Source: Luteibacter sp. 9135
GTDB lineage: Bacteria; Pseudomonadota; Gammaproteobacteria; Xanthomonadales; Rhodanobacteraceae
Assembly (NCBI RefSeq): GCF_000745005.1
Contig: NZ_JQNB01000001.1
Location: forward strand, 372,001 to 436,000
DNA length: 64,000 bases
Direction of reading: 5' to 3'
This document shows positions 35,388 through 45,841 of the stretch, piece by piece (positions within the stretch are counted from its first letter, which is position 1; each line of letters begins with the position of its first letter). Below the pieces are notes generated by a model that made no database searches, had not been told where the DNA came from, and saw only the letters and a program-made list of their open reading frames with translations. The translations under genes and the position numbers were made by a program.

Positions 35388-35410
35388 TCGCGCACATCGT
35401 GCGCTCCTAC
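35388..35410 (-). repeat. GTAG-type REP palindrome
   Basis: Read on the minus strand it is GTAGGAGCGCACGATGTGCG followed by CGA, the same family as at 2601 and 53361. It lies between copy A of the large repeat and the lpxC terminator. Confidence 0.8.
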
Positions 35411-35430
35411 GACGCATGCGCGAACAAACG

Positions 35431-35458
35431 AAAAACCCGCCTCGGCGGGCGGGTTTTT
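35431..35458 (-). terminator. Intrinsic terminator of the lpxC transcript
   Basis: An 11-base stem (35431-35441 with 35448-35458), whose ends are A5 and T5, lies 31 bases after the lpxC stop. It likely ends the whole mraZ-to-lpxC transcription unit. Confidence 0.9.
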
Positions 35459-35488
35459 CGGGTCGCTTGTGTGTCGTCGGGCTTCGGC

Positions 35489-36400
35489 TTAAACCGCCTG
35501 GGCGGGATGGGCGTAAGAGATCGGCGCCTTGGCCGGGTCCTTGAAGCTGACTTCTTCCCACGCCGCGGCATCGGCCATCAGGCTGCGGAGAAGCTTGTTG
35601 TTGAGCTCGTGCCCCGACTTGTGCGCGGAGTACGCGCCGATCAGGCTGTGGCCGAGCATGTAGATGTCGCCGATGGCGTCGAGGATCTTGTGCTTGACGA
35701 ACTCGTTGTCGTAACGGAGGCCGTCTTCGTTCAACACGCGGTAGTCGTCGAGCACTACGGCGTTGTCCATCGAACCGCCCAGCGTGAGGTTGCGCTCACG
35801 GAGCATTTCGATGTCACGCATGAAGCCGAACGTACGGGCACGGCTGACTTCCTTGACGAACGAGGTCGTCGAGAAATCCATCTCGGCCTGCGAGTTGCGC
35901 TTGTTGAAGAGCGGGTGGTCGAACTCGACAGAGAAGCCGACCTTGAAACCGTCGAACGGCTCCAGCTTTGCCCACTTGTCACCGTCCTTGACGATCACCG
36001 GCTTCTTGATACGGATGAAACGCTTGGCCGCGTCCTGCTCCTCGATGCCAGCGGACTGGATGAGGAAAACGAACGGACCGGCGCTGCCGTCCATGATCGG
36101 CACTTCCGGCGCCGACAGGTCGACATACGCGTTGTCGATGCCCAGGCCGGCCATGGCGGAGAGCAGGTGCTCGACCGTCGAGACGCGAACCTCGCCCTGG
36201 ATCAGCGTGGTGGAGAGACGCGTATCACCGACGTTTTCCGGGCGGGACTTGAGCTCGACCGGGGGATTGAGGTCGGTGCGGCGGAACACGATACCCGTGT
36301 TCGGCGCGGCCGGACGAAGCGTCATGTACACCTTGTCGCCGGTATGGAGACCGACGCCCGTGGCGCGAATGATGTTCTTGAGCGTGCGCTGCTTGATCAT
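35489..36400 (-). CDS. lpxC: UDP-3-O-acyl-N-acetylglucosamine deacetylase
   Basis: This 303-residue LpxC has all active-site residues one position before the E. coli numbering: zinc ligands His78 ([12 protein letters not shown]), His237 and Asp241 (HKILDAIGD), base Glu77 and His264 (KSGHELNNK). It catalyses the committed step of lipid A synthesis. It follows ftsZ on the same strand after 321 bases that include hairpins, so it may have its own promoter besides read-through from the cluster. Confidence 0.98.
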   Translation of the reverse strand: MIKQRTLKNIIRATGVGLHTGDKVYMTLRPAAPNTGIVFRRTDLNPPVELKSRPENVGDTRLSTTLIQGEVRVSTVEHLLSAMAGLGIDNAYVDLSAPEVPIMDGSAGPFVFLIQSAGIEEQDAAKRFIRIKKPVIVKDGDKWAKLEPFDGFKVGFSVEFDHPLFNKRNSQAEMDFSTTSFVKEVSRARTFGFMRDIEMLRERNLTLGGSMDNAVVLDDYRVLNEDGLRYDNEFVKHKILDAIGDIYMLGHSLIGAYSAHKSGHELNNKLLRSLMADAAAWEEVSFKDPAKAPISYAHPAQAV

Positions 36401-36721
36401 GTTGGGTCGAACCTTGTTGGCAGCAGCCTAAAGTAGCGGTCATCCTAACACAGTCTTAACCTGCGAATAAACAAACCAGACGGTACAGTCCAGTGTCGCT
36501 TCACTGTTCCTTCAGCATGAAGGACAGGCGATTCTCACCGCCCGTGCGACCGAATTGTTCGTCCTGTCAATCATTTACAAGCTGCTGAAATACGGTCCGC
36601 TTTTCCGTCGACGAAACGGGGACGCTCCGCCACCCGGACGGGACGGCGGCGGAGCGTCGGTCAACCCGGCGTCGTGCCGGGTCGTCCTCACGTTGTCCTT
36701 AACGTGCCTTGGGGTGGTGCG
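36401..36721. other. Gene-free region between ftsZ and lpxC
   Basis: About 320 bases. The part nearest ftsZ holds tandem hairpins (36621-36682). The rest (36401-36600) is comparatively AT-rich and probably carries an lpxC promoter, though no convincing -35/-10 pair was found. No gene or known RNA is seen. Confidence 0.5.
36621..36682 (-). terminator. Tandem hairpins after ftsZ
   Basis: Two stems follow the ftsZ stop on the minus strand: a 7-base stem (36664-36670 with 36676-36682) and an 11-base stem (36621-36631 with 36648-36658) followed by CCCCGTTT. The U-tract is weak, so partial termination or attenuation ahead of lpxC is likelier than a complete stop. Confidence 0.5.
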
Positions 36722-37906
36722 TCAGTCGGCCTGGCGACGCAGGAAAGCCGGGATGTCGAGGTAATCGATCGCCGGCTCGGCGTTCTTCGACGGGGCCGGC
36801 TCCGAACGCACCGACGGCACGGCGTCCGACTGCGCGTAGTCGACCACTTCGTTGCCAGTACCCGTGCGCAGCACCACCGGACGCGGACGCTGGCGCATCT
36901 CGACCTGCTGCTGCACCGGCTGGCGAACCGGCTGCTTGGCCGTGGCGCCGACGCGGTTGAGGCCGGTGGCGACCACCGTGACGCGGACGTCGTCCTGCAT
37001 TTCCGGGTCCAGCGAGGTGCCGATCACCACGGTCGCGTCTTCCGAGGCGAAGTCGTGAATCACGCGACCGATCTCGTCGAACTCGCGCATGGTCAGGTTC
37101 GGACCGGCGGTGACGTTGACCAGGATGCCGCAGGCACCGGCCAGGTTGACGTCCTCGAGCAGCGGGTTGTTGATCGCGGCCTCGGCGGCGGCCTGGGCGC
37201 GGTCGTCGCCGCGTGCCGTGCCGGAGCCCATCATCGCCATGCCCATCTCGCTCATGACCGTGCGCACGTCGGCGAAGTCGACGTTGATCAGGCCCGGGGC
37301 CGTGATCAGGTCGGCAATGCCCTGCACGGCGCCCTGGAGCACGTCGTTGGCGGCCTTGAACGCGTTGAGAAGGGTGACCTCACGACCCAGCACCGAAAGC
37401 AGCTTCTCGTTCGGCACGGTGATCAGCGAGTCGACGTGCTGCGAAAGGTCCTCGATACCCTTGAGGGCGACCTGCATGCGACGACGGCCCTCGAACGGGA
37501 ACGGCTTGGTCACGACCGCGACGGTCAGGATGCCCTTTTCCTTAGCCAGCTGCGCGACGACCGGCGCTGCGCCGGTGCCGGTGCCACCGCCCATGCCAGC
37601 GGTGATGAAGACCATGTCCGCGCCTTCGAGCATTTCCTCGATGCGCTCGCGATCTTCCAGCGCGGCCTGGCGGCCGACTTCCGGATTGGCGCCCGCGCCC
37701 AGGCCCTTGGTGACGTTGCCGCCCAGCTGGAGATGCGTGCGCGAGGCGCAGCTCTTCATCGCCTGCGCGTCGGTGTTTGCGACGACGAACTCGACGCCTT
37801 CGATGTTGGAGTTGACCATGTGGGCCACGGCGTTACCGCCACCACCACCCACGCCGATGACCTTGATGACCGCATTCGGTGCCAGCTTTTCGATGAGTTC
37901 AAACAT
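36722..37906 (-). CDS. ftsZ: Cell division GTPase FtsZ
   Basis: This 394-residue tubulin homologue has the nucleotide-binding [10 protein letters not shown] at 19-26 and the tubulin signature GGGTGTG at 106-112. After a variable linker rich in Arg, Gln and Pro comes the conserved C-terminal peptide [14 protein letters not shown] (381-394), which binds FtsA and ZipA. It polymerises into the Z-ring at mid-cell. GGAGG about 8 bases before the ATG gives a strong ribosome site, in keeping with high FtsZ demand. The 134-base gap to ftsA, the largest in the cluster, is where an extra ftsZ promoter would be expected. Confidence 0.99.
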   Translation of the reverse strand: MFELIEKLAPNAVIKVIGVGGGGGNAVAHMVNSNIEGVEFVVANTDAQAMKSCASRTHLQLGGNVTKGLGAGANPEVGRQAALEDRERIEEMLEGADMVFITAGMGGGTGTGAAPVVAQLAKEKGILTVAVVTKPFPFEGRRRMQVALKGIEDLSQHVDSLITVPNEKLLSVLGREVTLLNAFKAANDVLQGAVQGIADLITAPGLINVDFADVRTVMSEMGMAMMGSGTARGDDRAQAAAEAAINNPLLEDVNLAGACGILVNVTAGPNLTMREFDEIGRVIHDFASEDATVVIGTSLDPEMQDDVRVTVVATGLNRVGATAKQPVRQPVQQQVEMRQRPRPVVLRTGTGNEVVDYAQSDAVPSVRSEPAPSKNAEPAIDYLDIPAFLRRQAD

Positions 37907-38040
37907 TTCCCGTCCTCCGCAGAACTTTTAGTTTTTTTGGTTTATGTCCCTTGCCCGACTCCTGTCGGCCATGGGTTGCGGGCCATCCTGCTGCCCCGGC
38001 GCCCCCCTTCCATCGGGCACCGACTAATTCGATACGATGC

Positions 38041-39276
38041 TCAGAAATTCTTGGTGAACCAGCTTCGGAACTTCTCGACCATGCTGCCGACATTGCCGGC
38101 GGCGGAATGCGTGTGGCGCGCGGCACCCGTGGAGCGCGACCCGTGCAACAGCAGGCCGACGCCCGTGGAATGCAACTCCGTGGAGACCACATCGCCCAGG
38201 CCGGACACATGCTGGGGCACGCCGACGCGCACCATCTTGTGGAAGATTTCCTCGGCAAGCTCGAGTGCGCCTTCCATCCGCGACGCGCCACCGGTCAGCA
38301 CGATGCCGGCGGCGACGAGGCTTTCGTAACCCGAGCGGCGCAGTTCGTCCTGCACCATCTCGAAGATCTCCTCGTAGCGGGCCTGCACCGACTGGGCCAA
38401 TGCCTGTCGTGCGAGGCGACGCGGCGGGCGATCGCCGACGCTGGGGACCTGGATGGTTTCTTCCGCATGCGCCAGCTGCGCAAGCGCGCACGCGTATTTG
38501 ATCTTGATCTCTTCCGCGTGAGCGGTGGGTGTGTGCACACCGTAGGCGATGTCGTTGGTCACCTGATCACCACCGACCGGCAGCGACTTGGTGTAACGAA
38601 TCGCACCCTGCGTGTAGATGGCGATATCGGTGGTACCCGCGCCGATGTCGACAAGGCACACGCCGAGTTCGAGCTCGTCCTCGGTCAGTACCGCTTTCGC
38701 GCTGGCCACAGCGGCCGGCACCAGCTCGTCCACCGACAACCCGCAACGCTGGATGCACTTGGAGATGTTCTGCACCGCGCTGGCCGCACCCGTGACCAGA
38801 TGCACGCTGGCTTCCAGGCGCACGCCGCTCATGCCGACCGGATGGCGGATGCCGTCCTGTCCGTCGATACGGTATTCCTGCGATTCCTTGTAGAGCACCT
38901 TGCGGTCGGCAGGGATCGCCACTGCGCTGGCGGCTTCCAGCACCTGCTCCAGATCCGCAGCCATGACCTCGCGGTCGCGAATGGCCGCGGTACCGTGCGA
39001 GTTACGCGTTTCCAGGTGGCTGCCCGAGATGGAAGCGTAGACCGAGCGGATGTCGCAGCCGGCCATCAGCTCGGCCTCTTCCACCGCACGCTGGATGGAA
39101 TGCACCGTCGATTCGATATCCACCACCGAGCCGCGCTTCATGCCGCGCGACACATGCGTGCCGATGCCGATCACTTCGATCGGTTCGCCCGGCTCGTACT
39201 CGCCGACGATCGCGACGACCTTCGACGTTCCGATGTCGAGGCCGACGACGAGCTGTTTGTCGTTCTTGTTTCTCAT
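38041..39276 (-). CDS. ftsA: Cell division protein FtsA
   Basis: This 411-residue actin-like protein has VVGLDIGTSKVVAIVGE (phosphate 1), VDIGAGTTDIAIY (phosphate 2), GIVLTGGASRMEG (adenosine) and the C-terminal amphipathic helix VEKFRSWFTKNF that tethers it to the membrane. It links FtsZ filaments to the membrane and the division machinery. ATG 39276 is the family start; the open frame upstream overlaps ftsQ. It starts 8 bases after the ftsQ stop. Confidence 0.98.
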   Translation of the reverse strand: MRNKNDKQLVVGLDIGTSKVVAIVGEYEPGEPIEVIGIGTHVSRGMKRGSVVDIESTVHSIQRAVEEAELMAGCDIRSVYASISGSHLETRNSHGTAAIRDREVMAADLEQVLEAASAVAIPADRKVLYKESQEYRIDGQDGIRHPVGMSGVRLEASVHLVTGAASAVQNISKCIQRCGLSVDELVPAAVASAKAVLTEDELELGVCLVDIGAGTTDIAIYTQGAIRYTKSLPVGGDQVTNDIAYGVHTPTAHAEEIKIKYACALAQLAHAEETIQVPSVGDRPPRRLARQALAQSVQARYEEIFEMVQDELRRSGYESLVAAGIVLTGGASRMEGALELAEEIFHKMVRVGVPQHVSGLGDVVSTELHSTGVGLLLHGSRSTGAARHTHSAAGNVGSMVEKFRSWFTKNF

Positions 39277-39284
39277 GATCCTGC

Positions 39285-40025
39285 TCAACTTCCGACCTTG
39301 GGTGTGGCCGTGGTTTCCGGCTGCGGCCACCGGATGGCGAATCCGTTGGTGTAACGAAGGTCGGCGTAGGCGAAACCGCCATGCCGACCGGCGACGAGTT
39401 GGGGGTAGACATCGAGGAACCGCGCCAGGCGACGGTCGGCCTGCTCGCGATCGCCGATCACGATTTCCGCGCCACTTTCCGCGGTGACGCTCCAGCTGCC
39501 ACGCTCGCTGAGGCTGACGCCGACGATCGACAGGCCGGTGCGGCCTTCGAACGATTTCTGCGCCTGCGCGTAGAAGCTCACCACCTCGGCCAGGCGCGAA
39601 TCCGGTCCGCGCAGGCGCGGTAGATCGCCCATCTGGTCGGCGCCCGGCGCATCGAAAACGAGGCCCTGCCGACTGATCAGGCGATCCTCGTTCCAGCGCG
39701 CGAACGGCTGCCGTTCGTAGATGCGGACCAGCAGGGTATCCGGCCAGCGCTTGCGCACTTCCACCGACTCCACCCACGGCAGGCTGCCGATGGAGTGGCG
39801 CACGGCTTCCAGATCGGTGGCGAAGAACCCCTTGCCGAGGCTCGGCAGCACGGCGCTGCGGATCTGCTCCGCACTGACATGGGCGAACTCCGCCTCCACC
39901 TTCAGCTGCGTGACGGGCCAACGGCCGGCGGCGAACCAGCCCTGCATGACGCCGACCACGGGCAACACCACCAACGTGATGGCGATGCCCCAGGCAACCA
40001 GACGCGTGGCGGCTGAACCCCTCAT
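39285..40025 (-). CDS. ftsQ: Cell division protein FtsQ
   Basis: This 246-residue bitopic protein has one membrane helix ([20 protein letters not shown]), a POTRA domain ([31 protein letters not shown], residues ~38-70), and the FtsQ domain with [30 protein letters not shown]. It scaffolds FtsL and FtsB in the divisome. The ATG overlaps the ddl stop (ATGA), which decides the start over two upstream candidates. Confidence 0.95.
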   Translation of the reverse strand: MRGSAATRLVAWGIAITLVVLPVVGVMQGWFAAGRWPVTQLKVEAEFAHVSAEQIRSAVLPSLGKGFFATDLEAVRHSIGSLPWVESVEVRKRWPDTLLVRIYERQPFARWNEDRLISRQGLVFDAPGADQMGDLPRLRGPDSRLAEVVSFYAQAQKSFEGRTGLSIVGVSLSERGSWSVTAESGAEIVIGDREQADRRLARFLDVYPQLVAGRHGGFAYADLRYTNGFAIRWPQPETTATPKVGS

Positions 40026-40999
40026 GCGCGGGCCGCCTCCCGTTCCATCGAGGTTTCCAGCACGCGCCAGCAAAGTTCGGCATAGCTCAGCCCGGCGACG
40101 GCGGCCGCCTTGGGCACCAGCGAATGCGAGGTCATGCCTGGCGCGGTGTTCACTTCGAGCAGCCAGTTCTTGCCATGGCGGTCGCGCATGACATCCACGC
40201 GACCCCAGCCGAAGCAGTCCAGCGCGTCGAAAGCCTGCAGCGCGAGCGCGCGCATCGCGTCTTCCGCGTCACCGGACAGGCCGGGCACGAGGTACTGCGT
40301 GTCTTCGGCCACGTACTTGGCGTTGTAGTCGTAATACTCGCCCTTGGGCACGATCTTGATCGTGGGCAGCACTTCGCGACCCAGGATACCGACGGTGAAC
40401 TCCCCACCTTCGTTGCCGTCGCCCTCGATCAGTGTTTCCATCAGCATGTCGCCCGGGTAACGGCGGGCCAGTTCGACGGCCGCATCCAGGCCGGCTTCGT
40501 CGAACACGCGCGTGACGCCCACGCTGGACCCTTCCCATGCCGGCTTCACGATCAGCGGAAAACCGACATCTCGGGCCGCGGCATGCACGTCCGCGCCGCG
40601 TGGCAACGCCCTGAACTTCGGGGTGGGCAGGCCGAGTGCGATCCACACCTGCTTGGCGCGCACCTTGTCCAGCGACAGCGCCGAACCGAGTACGCCGGAA
40701 CCGGTATAAGGCACGCCGAGCGACTGCAAGGCACCCTGCAGCTCGCCGTTCTCGCCGCCTGCGCCGTGCAGGATATTGAAGACGCGGGCGAAATGGCCGG
40801 CGCGCACCGCATCCAGCAAGGCGGGAATACCATCGATGGGGTGTGCATCCACGCCGAGCGAACGCAGCGCCTCGAGGACGCCACGGCCGGAGTCGAGCGA
40901 CACCTCGCGCTCGGCGGAATTGCCACCCAGCACGACGGCCACGCGGCCGAAACCGGCGGCGTCGTTCACGATGCGGGGAAAGCGGTCGGAGCGGTTCAC
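40022..40999 (-). CDS. ddl: D-alanine-D-alanine ligase
   Basis: This 325-residue ATP-grasp ligase has [20 protein letters not shown] at the N-terminus, [23 protein letters not shown], the flexible loop with EFTVGILG, and [24 protein letters not shown] with metal-binding Glu and Asn. It makes D-Ala-D-Ala for the pentapeptide. The length and dcw location match the DdlB branch. It overlaps murC and ftsQ by 4 bases each. Confidence 0.97.
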   Translation of the reverse strand: MNRSDRFPRIVNDAAGFGRVAVVLGGNSAEREVSLDSGRGVLEALRSLGVDAHPIDGIPALLDAVRAGHFARVFNILHGAGGENGELQGALQSLGVPYTGSGVLGSALSLDKVRAKQVWIALGLPTPKFRALPRGADVHAAARDVGFPLIVKPAWEGSSVGVTRVFDEAGLDAAVELARRYPGDMLMETLIEGDGNEGGEFTVGILGREVLPTIKIVPKGEYYDYNAKYVAEDTQYLVPGLSGDAEDAMRALALQAFDALDCFGWGRVDVMRDRHGKNWLLEVNTAPGMTSHSLVPKAAAVAGLSYAELCWRVLETSMEREAARA

Positions 41000-42435
41000 G
41001 GAGACGTCCTCAGGTGGCCGACACCGGCCAGGTCGATGGCCGCCGCGCCGATGTCGCCGGCGCCGAGCAGCATGATCAGGTCGCCGTCGCGCGCGAGCGC
41101 CGACAGCGTGTCGCGCAGGTCGCGCGGATGGTCGACCAGCACCGGGTCGGTCTTGCCGCGGGCACGGATCGCGCGGGCCAGTGCCTTGCCGTCGGCGCCC
41201 GGAATGGGCGCCTCGCCCGCCGGGTACACCTCGGTCAGCACCAGCACGTCGACCTCGGCCAGGACGTTGGCGAAATCGTCGAGCAGGTCGCGCGTACGGC
41301 TGTAGCGGTGCGGCTGGAAGGCTACGACCAGGCGACGATCGGCCCAGCCGCCGCGGGCGGCGGCGAACACCGCGGCCAGCTCGCGCGGATGGTGGCCGTA
41401 ATCGTCCACGAGCAAGGCGCTGCCGCTATCCAGCGCGATCTCGCCGCGCCGGTGGAAGCGGCGTCCCACGCCTTCGAAACGTGCCAGCGCGTGCGCGATC
41501 GCTTCAGCCTCCACGCCGAGCTGCCAGCCGACGGCGGCCGCGGCCAACGCGTTCTGCACGTTATGCCGGCCAGGCAGGTTGAGAGTCACCGGCAGCGTAC
41601 CGTCCATGCCTGGAAGGTGCAGGTCGAAGTGCATCTCGAAACCGATCTGGCGGACGTGGGTGGCCGTGACGTCGGCACCGGCGTTGTCCACGCCGTAGGT
41701 CATCACGCGGCGCGAGGTGTCCTGCGCCAGCTTCGCGGTTTCCTCGTCGTCGATGCACAGCACCGCCATGCCATAGAACGGCAGGCGATGCAGGAAATCG
41801 CTGAAGGCCTTCTTCACCAGCGCGAAATCGCCCTGGTAGTTCTCGAGGTGATCGGCATCGATGTTGGTGACCACCGCCATCACCGGCGACAGCATCAGGA
41901 ACGAACCGTCCGATTCGTCCGCTTCGGCCACGAGGTACTGGCCCGTGCCCAGGCGCGCATTGGCACCCGCGGCATTGAGCTGGCCGCCGATCACGAAGGT
42001 CGGATCGTAGTCGGCCTCGGCCAGCACACTGGCGACCAGGCTGGTGGTGGTGGTCTTGCCGTGCGTACCCGCGATGGCGATGCCACGACGAAAACGCATC
42101 AGCTCGCCGAGCATTTCCGCACGCGGCACCACGGGGATGCGCGCGGTGAGCGCGGCGACCAGTTCGGGATTGTCCTGGCGGATGGCGCTGGAGGTGACGA
42201 CCACATCCACGCCGTCGATGTTGGCCGCCTCGTGACCGATGCACACCGTGACGCCGAGCCCGGCCAGGCGTTCGGTGGTGGCCGAGGGCGCGCGATCGGA
42301 GCCGGACACGCTGTAACCGAGGTTGGACAGCACCTCGGCGATGCCGCTCATGCCGACGCCGCCCACGCCGATGAAGTGGACACGGCGGAACGAGGTCATG
42401 AAATCGTCGTGGGCGCGCAAACGACCGGGCGTCAT
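40996..42435 (-). CDS. murC: UDP-N-acetylmuramate-L-alanine ligase
   Basis: This 479-residue Mur ligase has [28 protein letters not shown] (UDP-substrate domain), the ATP loop [36 protein letters not shown], and [13 protein letters not shown] with FQPHRYSRT. It adds L-Ala to UDP-MurNAc. ATG 42435 overlaps the murG stop (ATGA); an internal ATG at 42399 would also match the family, so the first twelve residues are the less certain part. Confidence 0.97.
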   Translation of the reverse strand: MTPGRLRAHDDFMTSFRRVHFIGVGGVGMSGIAEVLSNLGYSVSGSDRAPSATTERLAGLGVTVCIGHEAANIDGVDVVVTSSAIRQDNPELVAALTARIPVVPRAEMLGELMRFRRGIAIAGTHGKTTTTSLVASVLAEADYDPTFVIGGQLNAAGANARLGTGQYLVAEADESDGSFLMLSPVMAVVTNIDADHLENYQGDFALVKKAFSDFLHRLPFYGMAVLCIDDEETAKLAQDTSRRVMTYGVDNAGADVTATHVRQIGFEMHFDLHLPGMDGTLPVTLNLPGRHNVQNALAAAAVGWQLGVEAEAIAHALARFEGVGRRFHRRGEIALDSGSALLVDDYGHHPRELAAVFAAARGGWADRRLVVAFQPHRYSRTRDLLDDFANVLAEVDVLVLTEVYPAGEAPIPGADGKALARAIRARGKTDPVLVDHPRDLRDTLSALARDGDLIMLLGAGDIGAAAIDLAGVGHLRTSP

Positions 42436-43535
42436 GCGGAAACCTCCATGCAATGACGGGCAATCGTGGATGCGGCGTCGGGCTTGGCCAGCGTGCGGGA
42501 CGCGATGGCCGCGGAAAGGATCTGCCGGCGATCGGCCAGCATGTCGGATAGCAGGTGGGCGAGCATGTCGCGCGCACCGCTCTGTGCAAGGGTAGCGTCC
42601 GCCACCAGCCGTGCACCGCCGGCATCGACCATCGCCCGCGCATTGGCGGTCTGGTGATCGTCCACGGCATGCGGAAAAGGCACCAGCAGCGCTTCGAGGC
42701 CGGCCGCGCAGAGTTCGGCCACGGTCAGTGCGCCGGCGCGGCAGACGACGACGTCGGCCCACTCGTACGCACCGGCCATGTCGTCGATGAAGGCGACGAT
42801 GTTGGCGGCGATACCGGCTTCGGCGTAGGCGGCACGGGCGTCTTCGAGGCCGCGCTCGCCGGTCTGGTGCACCACTTCCGGCTCCAGCCGGTCGCCCTGA
42901 CCGTTATCGGCCATCCGGCGAAGCTCGGCCAGTGCCGCAGGCACGGCCATGTTCAGCGTGCGCGCACCGAGGCTGCCGCCCAGCACGAGCAGACGCGGAC
43001 GGCCCGTACGACCGGTCATGCGCAGCTCGGGCGGCGACAACGCCGCGATGCGTGAACGCACCGGGTTGCCGACCCACTCGCCGTTGGGCAGTACGTTGGG
43101 GAAACCGGTCAGTACTTTGCGCGCGAAACCAGCCAGCTTGCGATTGGTGAAACCGGCCACGGCGTTCTGCTCGTGCACCACCAGCGGGATGCCCGCGAGG
43201 CGCGCGGCCACGCCGGCCGGTCCGGCCACGTAGCCGCCCATCGACAGCACGCAGGCCGGACGCAGGCGACGCAGCAACGCGAGCGACGCGAACAGTGCTC
43301 GCACCAGCATCACCGGGGCCATGAGGCGTGTCTTCAGGCCCTTGCCACGCAAGCCGCCCACGGCAATGGTGTGCAGGTCCAGGCCGTGCGCGGGCACCAC
43401 GCGGGTTTCCATGCCGCCTTCGGCACCCAGCCAGGCCACGGGCATGCCGCGCGAACGCAGTTCGTCGGCCACGGCCAGGCCGGGGAAGATATGGCCGCCG
43501 GTACCGCCGGCCATGATCAGCACCGGGCGCGTCAT
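42432..43535 (-). CDS. murG: Lipid II-forming glycosyltransferase MurG
   Basis: This 367-residue GT28 enzyme has [20 protein letters not shown] at 7-26, [38 protein letters not shown] and the UDP-GlcNAc site [37 protein letters not shown] (~265-300). It transfers GlcNAc to lipid I on the inner face of the membrane. Overlaps ftsW and murC by 4 bases each. Confidence 0.97.
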   Translation of the reverse strand: MTRPVLIMAGGTGGHIFPGLAVADELRSRGMPVAWLGAEGGMETRVVPAHGLDLHTIAVGGLRGKGLKTRLMAPVMLVRALFASLALLRRLRPACVLSMGGYVAGPAGVAARLAGIPLVVHEQNAVAGFTNRKLAGFARKVLTGFPNVLPNGEWVGNPVRSRIAALSPPELRMTGRTGRPRLLVLGGSLGARTLNMAVPAALAELRRMADNGQGDRLEPEVVHQTGERGLEDARAAYAEAGIAANIVAFIDDMAGAYEWADVVVCRAGALTVAELCAAGLEALLVPFPHAVDDHQTANARAMVDAGGARLVADATLAQSGARDMLAHLLSDMLADRRQILSAAIASRTLAKPDAASTIARHCMEVSA

Positions 43536-44752
43536 GCCGCACCCCCGAACGCCGCTGAATCCGGCACGGCGTTGGCCGGCAGGCGCACGGCGGTCTGTCG
43601 CGCGTCTTCCGCGCGGTTGATCTCGAAGGTGGCGCGCAGCAGCACGCCGACCATGGCGCAGGTCATCAGCACCGACGAGCCGCCGGAGCTGATCAGCGGC
43701 AGGGTCAGGCCCTTGGTCGGCAGCACGCCCAGGTTCACGCCGATGGACACCATGGCCTGGAAGCCCAGCATCAGCGAGATGCCGTAGGCCACGTAACCGG
43801 AGAAGCGCTGTCCGAGCTCGACGCCCTTGAGGCCCATGTACAGGCCGCGGCCCACCAGCACGATATAGAGGAAGATCACCGTGACGATGCCGGCCAGGCC
43901 GAGTTCTTCGGCCAGCACGGCAAGGATGAAGTCGGTATGCGCCTCGGGCAGGTAGAACAGCTTCTGCACGCTGGAACCCAGGCCCACGCCAGTCCATTCG
44001 CCACGGCCCACGGCGATCAGTGCCTGGGTCAACTGGAAACCGTCGTTGAACGGATCCTTCCACGGATCGAGGAAGGACGTCAGGCGCTTGATGCGGTAGT
44101 CCTCGGCGGTGGCCGCGTAGATCAGCGCCGGCACCAGCGGCGTCGCCAGCACCAGCAGGTTGCGCATGCGCGCGCCGGCCAGCCATACCATGCCCACCGT
44201 GGTGGCAACCACGAGCGCGGCCGAACCGAAGTCGGGCTGGGCGAGCAGCAGCAGCACGATCAGGCCCGCCACGCCCACCGGCTTGACCACGCCGAAGAGG
44301 TCGTATTCGACGCCTTCGCGATGACGGACCAGATAACTGGACAGGTAGCCGACCAAGATCAGCTTCACCGCTTCCACGGGCTGGAAGCTGGTCACCAGCA
44401 GGTTCACCCAGCGGCGCGCGCCGTTGATGCGCATGCCGAACACGGGCAGGAACACCATCAGCAGCATGATGACGCCGAACAGCAGCAGCAGGAAGCTGTG
44501 CTTTTCCAGCACCTTCAGTTCCGTGCGCATGGCGGCCGCGGCCAGGCAGCCGCCCAGCACGAGGAACACGAGGTGGCGCTTGAGGTAGTAGAAGGCACCC
44601 TGGTGCGAGCCATCGGCCACCGCGATCGAGCTGGACGTGACCATGATCACGCCCAGCGTCGCCAGGGCGAGCGCGGCCAGGAGCAACGGGAGATCGAAGC
44701 TCCCGCGGGGGCCCTGACGGCGTTTGGCCTGTTTGTTTCCGAAGCCGAACAT
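43532..44752 (-). CDS. ftsW: SEDS peptidoglycan glycosyltransferase FtsW
   Basis: This 406-residue protein has about ten membrane helices and SEDS-family blocks: SSSIAVADG, QPDFGSAALVVATTVGMVWLAGA with the catalytic-loop Asp, WTGVGLGSSVQKLFYLPEAHTDFILAVLAEELG, and GLTLPLISSGGSSVL. With FtsI it polymerises septal peptidoglycan. The upstream mraY stop lies 6 bases before its start. Overlaps murG by 4 bases. Confidence 0.97.
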   Translation of the reverse strand: MFGFGNKQAKRRQGPRGSFDLPLLLAALALATLGVIMVTSSSIAVADGSHQGAFYYLKRHLVFLVLGGCLAAAAMRTELKVLEKHSFLLLLFGVIMLLMVFLPVFGMRINGARRWVNLLVTSFQPVEAVKLILVGYLSSYLVRHREGVEYDLFGVVKPVGVAGLIVLLLLAQPDFGSAALVVATTVGMVWLAGARMRNLLVLATPLVPALIYAATAEDYRIKRLTSFLDPWKDPFNDGFQLTQALIAVGRGEWTGVGLGSSVQKLFYLPEAHTDFILAVLAEELGLAGIVTVIFLYIVLVGRGLYMGLKGVELGQRFSGYVAYGISLMLGFQAMVSIGVNLGVLPTKGLTLPLISSGGSSVLMTCAMVGVLLRATFEINRAEDARQTAVRLPANAVPDSAAFGGAA

Positions 44753-44758
44753 GATCGC

Positions 44759-45841
44759 TTAGCGCACCTTCAACGTGGCGAGACCGATGAGCACCAGCAC
44801 GACGCTGATGATCCAGAAGCGGACGATGACCCGCGGCTCGGGCCAGCCCTTCAATTCGAAGTGATGGTGGATGGGCGCCATGCGGAAGATGCGCTTGCCG
44901 CGCAACTTGAAGCTGCCGACCTGGAGCATCACCGAAGCGGTTTCCATGACGAACACGCCACCCATCACCAGCAACACGATTTCCTGGCGCACGATCAGCG
45001 CCACGCAGCCGAGCGCCGCGCCGATGGCCAGCGCGCCCACGTCGCCCATGAACACCTGGGCCGGATACGTGTTGAACCAGAGGAAGCCGAGGCCGGCCCC
45101 GGACAACGCGCTGCAGAAGATGGCCAGCTCGCCGGCGCCCGGGATGGCGGGGATACCGAGATATTCGGAAAACAGCTTGTTGCCGGCGAGGTAAGCGAAG
45201 ATGCCCAGCGCACCGGACACGAGCACGCTCGGCATGATCGCCAGCCCGTCCAGGCCGTCGGTGAGGTTCACCGCGTTGGAGAACCCGACGATGATGAAAT
45301 AGCCCACCACGATGAACAGCAGGCCGAGCGGGATCGCCACCTGCTTGAACAGCGGCACGTACAGGGCGGTTTCCGCCGGCAACTGGTGGGTCTGATAGAG
45401 GAACACTGCGGCACCCAGGCCGAACACCGACTGCCAGAAGTATTTCCAGCGGCTGGCCAGCCCGCGGCTGTCCTTCAGCACCAGCTTGCGGTAGTCGTCG
45501 TAGAAACCGATCACGCCGAACAGCAGCGTCACGGCGAGCACCACCCACACGTAGCGATTGGACAGGTCGGCCCACAGCAGCGTGGCGATGCCTACGGCGA
45601 ACAGGATCAGCAGGCCGCCCATGGTCGGCGTACCGGCCTTGGACAGGTGCGTCTGCGGACCGTCGCTGCGCACCACCTGCCCTGCCTTCAGCGCGGCCAG
45701 CTTGCGGATCAGCAACGGACCCAGCAGCAGCGAGACCGACAGCGCGGTGAGCGCGGCCATGATCGCGCGAAAGGTGATGTACTGGAAAAGATGCACGGAC
45801 GTGAAGTGCCGAGCCATCCATTCCGCCAGTTCAAGCAGCAT
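44759..45841 (-). CDS. mraY: Phospho-N-acetylmuramoyl-pentapeptide transferase
   Basis: This 360-residue ten-helix membrane enzyme has [15 protein letters not shown], the aspartates in [48 protein letters not shown] and [22 protein letters not shown]. It transfers phospho-MurNAc-pentapeptide to undecaprenyl phosphate to give lipid I. Its start lies inside the 3' end of murF with an 11-base overlap. Confidence 0.98.
   Translation of the reverse strand: MLLELAEWMARHFTSVHLFQYITFRAIMAALTALSVSLLLGPLLIRKLAALKAGQVVRSDGPQTHLSKAGTPTMGGLLILFAVGIATLLWADLSNRYVWVVLAVTLLFGVIGFYDDYRKLVLKDSRGLASRWKYFWQSVFGLGAAVFLYQTHQLPAETALYVPLFKQVAIPLGLLFIVVGYFIIVGFSNAVNLTDGLDGLAIMPSVLVSGALGIFAYLAGNKLFSEYLGIPAIPGAGELAIFCSALSGAGLGFLWFNTYPAQVFMGDVGALAIGAALGCVALIVRQEIVLLVMGGVFVMETASVMLQVGSFKLRGKRIFRMAPIHHHFELKGWPEPRVIVRFWIISVVLVLIGLATLKVR

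Larger units (their letters stand above)
34857..35488. other. 632-base gene-free region with repeats
   Basis: Holds, in order, about 210 bases of unassigned sequence, a 42-base flank shared with 52929-52970, repeat element copy A, a REP unit and the lpxC terminator. Short open frames here are rich in Arg, Pro and Gly, lie inside repeat DNA in several frames and are not credible genes. No tRNA or known RNA was recognised. Confidence 0.7.

Noticed and set aside
34921..35561. Several 100-190-codon frames upstream of lpxC
   Set aside because: They lie in repeat copy A and intergenic DNA on both strands, with no conserved start and no homology recognised.
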